From positions 1 through 5,884 of the forward strand of contig JAVBYB010000355.1 in assembly GCA_030824255.1 (NCBI GenBank): a stretch of DNA of 5,884 bases. Reading direction: 5' to 3'. Origin of the DNA: a bacterium. GTDB taxonomy: Bacteria; Pseudomonadota; Alphaproteobacteria; Caulobacterales; Hyphomonadaceae. The notes below the pieces were generated by a model, which was given only the letters and a program-made list of their open reading frames with translations, ran no database searches and was not told the DNA's origin. Shown one piece after another: positions 3,525-5,884 of the stretch. The position numbers and the translations under genes are program-made. How positions within the stretch are numbered: the first letter of the stretch is position 1; each line of letters opens with the position of its first letter.

Positions 3525-5884
3525 GCGGCTTCTCCGCTGCGCAGGGCGCGCTGGATCGCGTCCAGCAGGGCGTTGCGATCCGATTTGGGGACGGCTTCGG
3601 CGTCGCGGCGCGTGGACATCGGGATGACGTGGGCGCCTTTGACATCTTCCATGCGGGGGCCGTCTGCGTCGGCCAGCACGATGTCGAAGGCTGCGCCGGC
3701 CGCCATACGGGCGCGGGCCTCGTCAGGCCCTTCGGCGACAGTGACGTCATAGCCGGCGGCGGAGACCATCGGCGCCAGCAGGTTGCGGAAGAAGGGATGC
3801 GACTCGATCAGCAGGATGCGCTTGCGACCCGCGCGGGCATCGATCTTGGTGGCGGCGGTGGCCCAGCCCGGTTCGGCCTGGCTGAGATAATGGCCAACAT
3901 CGATGATCTCGGTGGACTTGCCCTTGATGACAGCCGTGCCGAGGATGCCGGGCGTATGGTCGCCAAGCTGAATGTCGAGATGCTCTTCCACGATGTCGAG
4001 GATCGTATCGACGGCGAGGCCAACCACAGCGGCGCCATGGCTGAACACCAGCACGGGCTGGCGCCCTTCCCTGCGGAGCGAACCACCGGCCATCGCCAGC
4101 GGCATGAGGCGGCCACGATACTGCACGACGGGACCGCGCGACGTATTTTCGATCGACGTGGCGTCGATCTCTTCCAGGCGTGTGACCAGCGAGAGCGGGC
4201 ACGCGCGCGGTTCGGCGCCGCCGGCGGAGAACAACAGCAGGCTGACCGGCGGCGTTGTGGGCGTAGCAGCGGCAGCTTGCGCCTGTTCGTCGAGGAGGCG
4301 GCTGACCGAGCGTTCCACATTGGAGACGGAGCGGGAGACGCCGTTCGGGTCGAGGATCATGATGACCGAGCCATCACCGAGAATGGTGGCGCCCGAGTAT
4401 TCCGACATCGCGCCGAGACGCTTGGACAGCGGCTTGACCACGATTTCCTCTGTGTCGAACACTTCGTCGACGATGAGGCCAAAGCGCGTCTCGCCAACCT
4501 GCATGACGACGATGGTGGCGCTGCGGCTTGGGTCGTGTTCGTCGACCATCAGGTTCAGCACGTTTGACAGTGCGACCAGCGGCAGCAGACGGTCGCGCAG
4601 GCGCAGGACGCGTGTGGCGTTGATCGTTTCGATACGATGCTCGGACCGCGCGCCGGCGCGCACAAGCTCAAGCACGGAGAGTTGCGGCAGCGCGAAGCGG
4701 TGCTCGTCGACGCCGACGATGAGCGCCGAGATGATGGCCAGCGTCAGCGGGATCTTGATGATGAAGGTTGTGCCGTGGCCAAAGCGCGAGCGGAGGTCGA
4801 TCGTACCGCCGATCTGCTCGACATTGGTTTTCACAACATCCATGCCGACGCCGCGGCCGGAGATGTTGGTGACCTTGGCGGCGGTGGAGAAGCCCGGCGC
4901 AAAGATGAGGCGGTGAACCTGGGCATCGGTCATCGCCATGGCTTCCATGCCGTCGATGACGCCTTTTTCCACGGCCTTCTGGCGGATGCGTTCGGTGTTG
5001 AGGCCAGCGCCATCGTCGCCGACCTCGATGATGATGTGACCGCCCTGGTGATAGGCGCGCAGCTTGATCGTGCCCGTCTCGGGCTTACCCGCAGCGGCGC
5101 GCACGGCCGGCGTCTCGACGCCATGATCGCAGGAATTGCGGATCATGTGGGTCAGCGGATCCTTGATGAGTTCGAGGACCTGGCGATCGAGCTCGGTGTT
5201 CTCGCCATCCATGACGAGTTCGAGGCGCTTGCCGAGATCCTGCGAAGCGTCACGGACGATGCGCGGGAGTTTTTTCCAGGCCGAGCCGATGGGCTGCATG
5301 CGCGTCTTCATGACGGCTTCCTGCAGCTCCGCGGTGACGCCGGAGAGGCGCTGGAGCGGGCCCTTGAATTCGCTGTCCTGCGAGTTGCGCAGGATCTGCA
5401 TCAGCTGGTTACGCGTCAGCACGAGTTCCGAGACCATGGTCATCAGGGACTCGAGCACTTCGACGTTGACGCGGATGGTGGAGACGCCGATGGCGCTCTT
5501 CTTGTCGTCGTCATGGTCGGCGGCCGCGGCGGGGAACGGGTTCGCGGCGGCGGCAGGTTTTGCTTCCAGCGCTTCGGGACCATCGGCGTTGAGGAAGGCG
5601 GCTTCGAGATCGGCCAGCGAGACTTCGCCCGGACGGAGGAAGCGGCCCTGGTCAGAGTCCCACCTGCCCTCGCCTTCCGGCTGCGGTTCGGGTTCGACCG
5701 GGGCGGCGACAACGACGGGAGCGACGATGACGGGTGCTGGTTGCGCGGGCGCTGCAACATGCGCGGAGGCATGAGTCTGGCCGATGACGCCGCCTTCGGA
5801 GGCGTGCTCGAGTTGCGCGATCAGGTCGCGATCATCGCCCGGAGGTTCGACCTGTTCGGCTGCGAGGTGGGCGAGGATCGCCTT
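3521..5884 (-). CDS. cheA: CheA histidine kinase with extra CheW-like and receiver-like C-terminal domains (5' end outside window)
   Basis: 787 codons are visible, open to the right edge; the start and the Hpt (P1) domain with its phospho-His are not seen. Numbered from the window edge: 1-27 appears to be the region following Hpt; 40-70 is a Pro/Ala/Val linker; 81-99 is a more ordered block; 134-210 is P3 (dimerisation). P4 (about 210-384) has the N box NSCDHG (250-255), G1 DDGAG (290-294), GFST (331-334) and G2 GRGVGMD (343-349), all intact, so ATP binding and kinase activity are expected. P5, CheW-like, spans 389-520. A second CheW-like segment follows (546-670, with QYRGRLMPLA near 588-597), then a shortened receiver-like tail (688-782). 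The kinase sits at receptor arrays and phosphorylates CheY and CheB. No CheY-binding P2 is recognisable in the visible linker. A GTG at 5458 is internal to P3 and not the start. The stop overlaps cheW in ATGA. Confidence 0.95.
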   Translation of the reverse strand, partial: KAILAHLAAEQVEPPGDDRDLIAQLEHASEGGVIGQTHASAHVAAPAQPAPVIVAPVVVAAPVEPEPQPEGEGRWDSDQGRFLRPGEVSLADLEAAFLNADGPEALEAKPAAAANPFPAAAADHDDDKKSAIGVSTIRVNVEVLESLMTMVSELVLTRNQLMQILRNSQDSEFKGPLQRLSGVTAELQEAVMKTRMQPIGSAWKKLPRIVRDASQDLGKRLELVMDGENTELDRQVLELIKDPLTHMIRNSCDHGVETPAVRAAAGKPETGTIKLRAYHQGGHIIIEVGDDGAGLNTERIRQKAVEKGVIDGMEAMAMTDAQVHRLIFAPGFSTAAKVTNISGRGVGMDVVKTNVEQIGGTIDLRSRFGHGTTFIIKIPLTLAIISALIVGVDEHRFALPQLSVLELVRAGARSEHRIETINATRVLRLRDRLLPLVALSNVLNLMVDEHDPSRSATIVVMQVGETRFGLIVDEVFDTEEIVVKPLSKRLGAMSEYSGATILGDGSVIMILDPNGVSRSVSNVERSVSRLLDEQAQAAAATPTTPPVSLLLFSAGGAEPRACPLSLVTRLEEIDATSIENTSRGPVVQYRGRLMPLAMAGGSLRREGRQPVLVFSHGAAVVGLAVDTILDIVEEHLDIQLGDHTPGILGTAVIKGKSTEIIDVGHYLSQAEPGWATAATKIDARAGRKRILLIESHPFFRNLLAPMVSAAGYDVTVAEGPDEARARMAAGAAFDIVLADADGPRMEDVKGAHVIPMSTRRDAEAVPKSDRNALLDAIQRALRSGEAA
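3532..3535 (-). promoter_or_regulatory. Ribosome-binding site of cheW, inside the 3' end of cheA
   Basis: GGAG on the minus strand, 7 bases before the cheW ATG, within the cheA codons for the terminal Gly-Glu-Ala-Ala. It has the same spacing and almost the same sequence as the cheB/cheR junction. Confidence 0.65.

Noticed and set aside
5456..5458. GTG as the start of cheA
   Set aside because: It falls inside the P3 dimerisation helices (IRVNVEVLESLM). The frame continues without a stop to the right edge and encodes linker and post-Hpt sequence.
1..5884. CRISPR array, insertion sequence, tRNA or rRNA, phage or defence genes
   Set aside because: No regularly spaced repeats, terminal inverted repeats with transposase, or RNA gene signatures were seen. 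The window is almost fully occupied by chemotaxis genes of uniform composition.

Overview
The window is high-GC bacterial DNA in which every supported gene lies on the minus strand. It holds most of a single-copy-type chemotaxis operon, read right to left as cheA (5' end outside the window) - cheW - cheY - cheB - cheR. After a 179-base gap comes the start of an unrelated gene for a secreted or lipid-anchored phospholipase C-like protein that runs off the left edge. The gene order, the style of the CheY (DWNMP, CTTEND, MKPF) and of the CheB (STLT after the receiver beta-4 strand), and the codon use all suggest an alphaproteobacterium. A Caulobacter/Hyphomonas-like lineage is my guess from family resemblance; no search was run.

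Layout: 5884-3521 is cheA, entering in the linker after the (unseen) Hpt domain. It carries a Pro/Ala-rich linker, the P3 dimerisation helices, the P4 ATPase, a CheW-like P5, a second CheW-like domain and a contracted receiver-like tail. 3524-3066 is cheW, overlapping cheA by ATGA. 3048-2683 is cheY, 17 bases after cheW. 2646-1567 is cheB, 36 bases after cheY, with a TTG start. 1570-743 is cheR, overlapping cheB by TTGA. 742-564 is non-coding and contains small inverted repeats. 563-1 is the lipoprotein.

The genes form a complete cytoplasmic signalling core. CheA, coupled to receptors by CheW, phosphorylates CheY (motor output) and CheB (receptor demethylation), and CheR adds the opposing methyl groups. 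The receptors, any CheD/CheZ/CheX and the CheA phosphorylation domain are not in the window.

The least ordinary parts are the CheA C-terminus (a tandem CheW-like domain plus a shortened receiver with an altered acidic pocket), the paired TTG starts of the two adaptation enzymes, and the near-identical 3' ends of cheA and cheB that carry the ribosome-binding site of the next gene.
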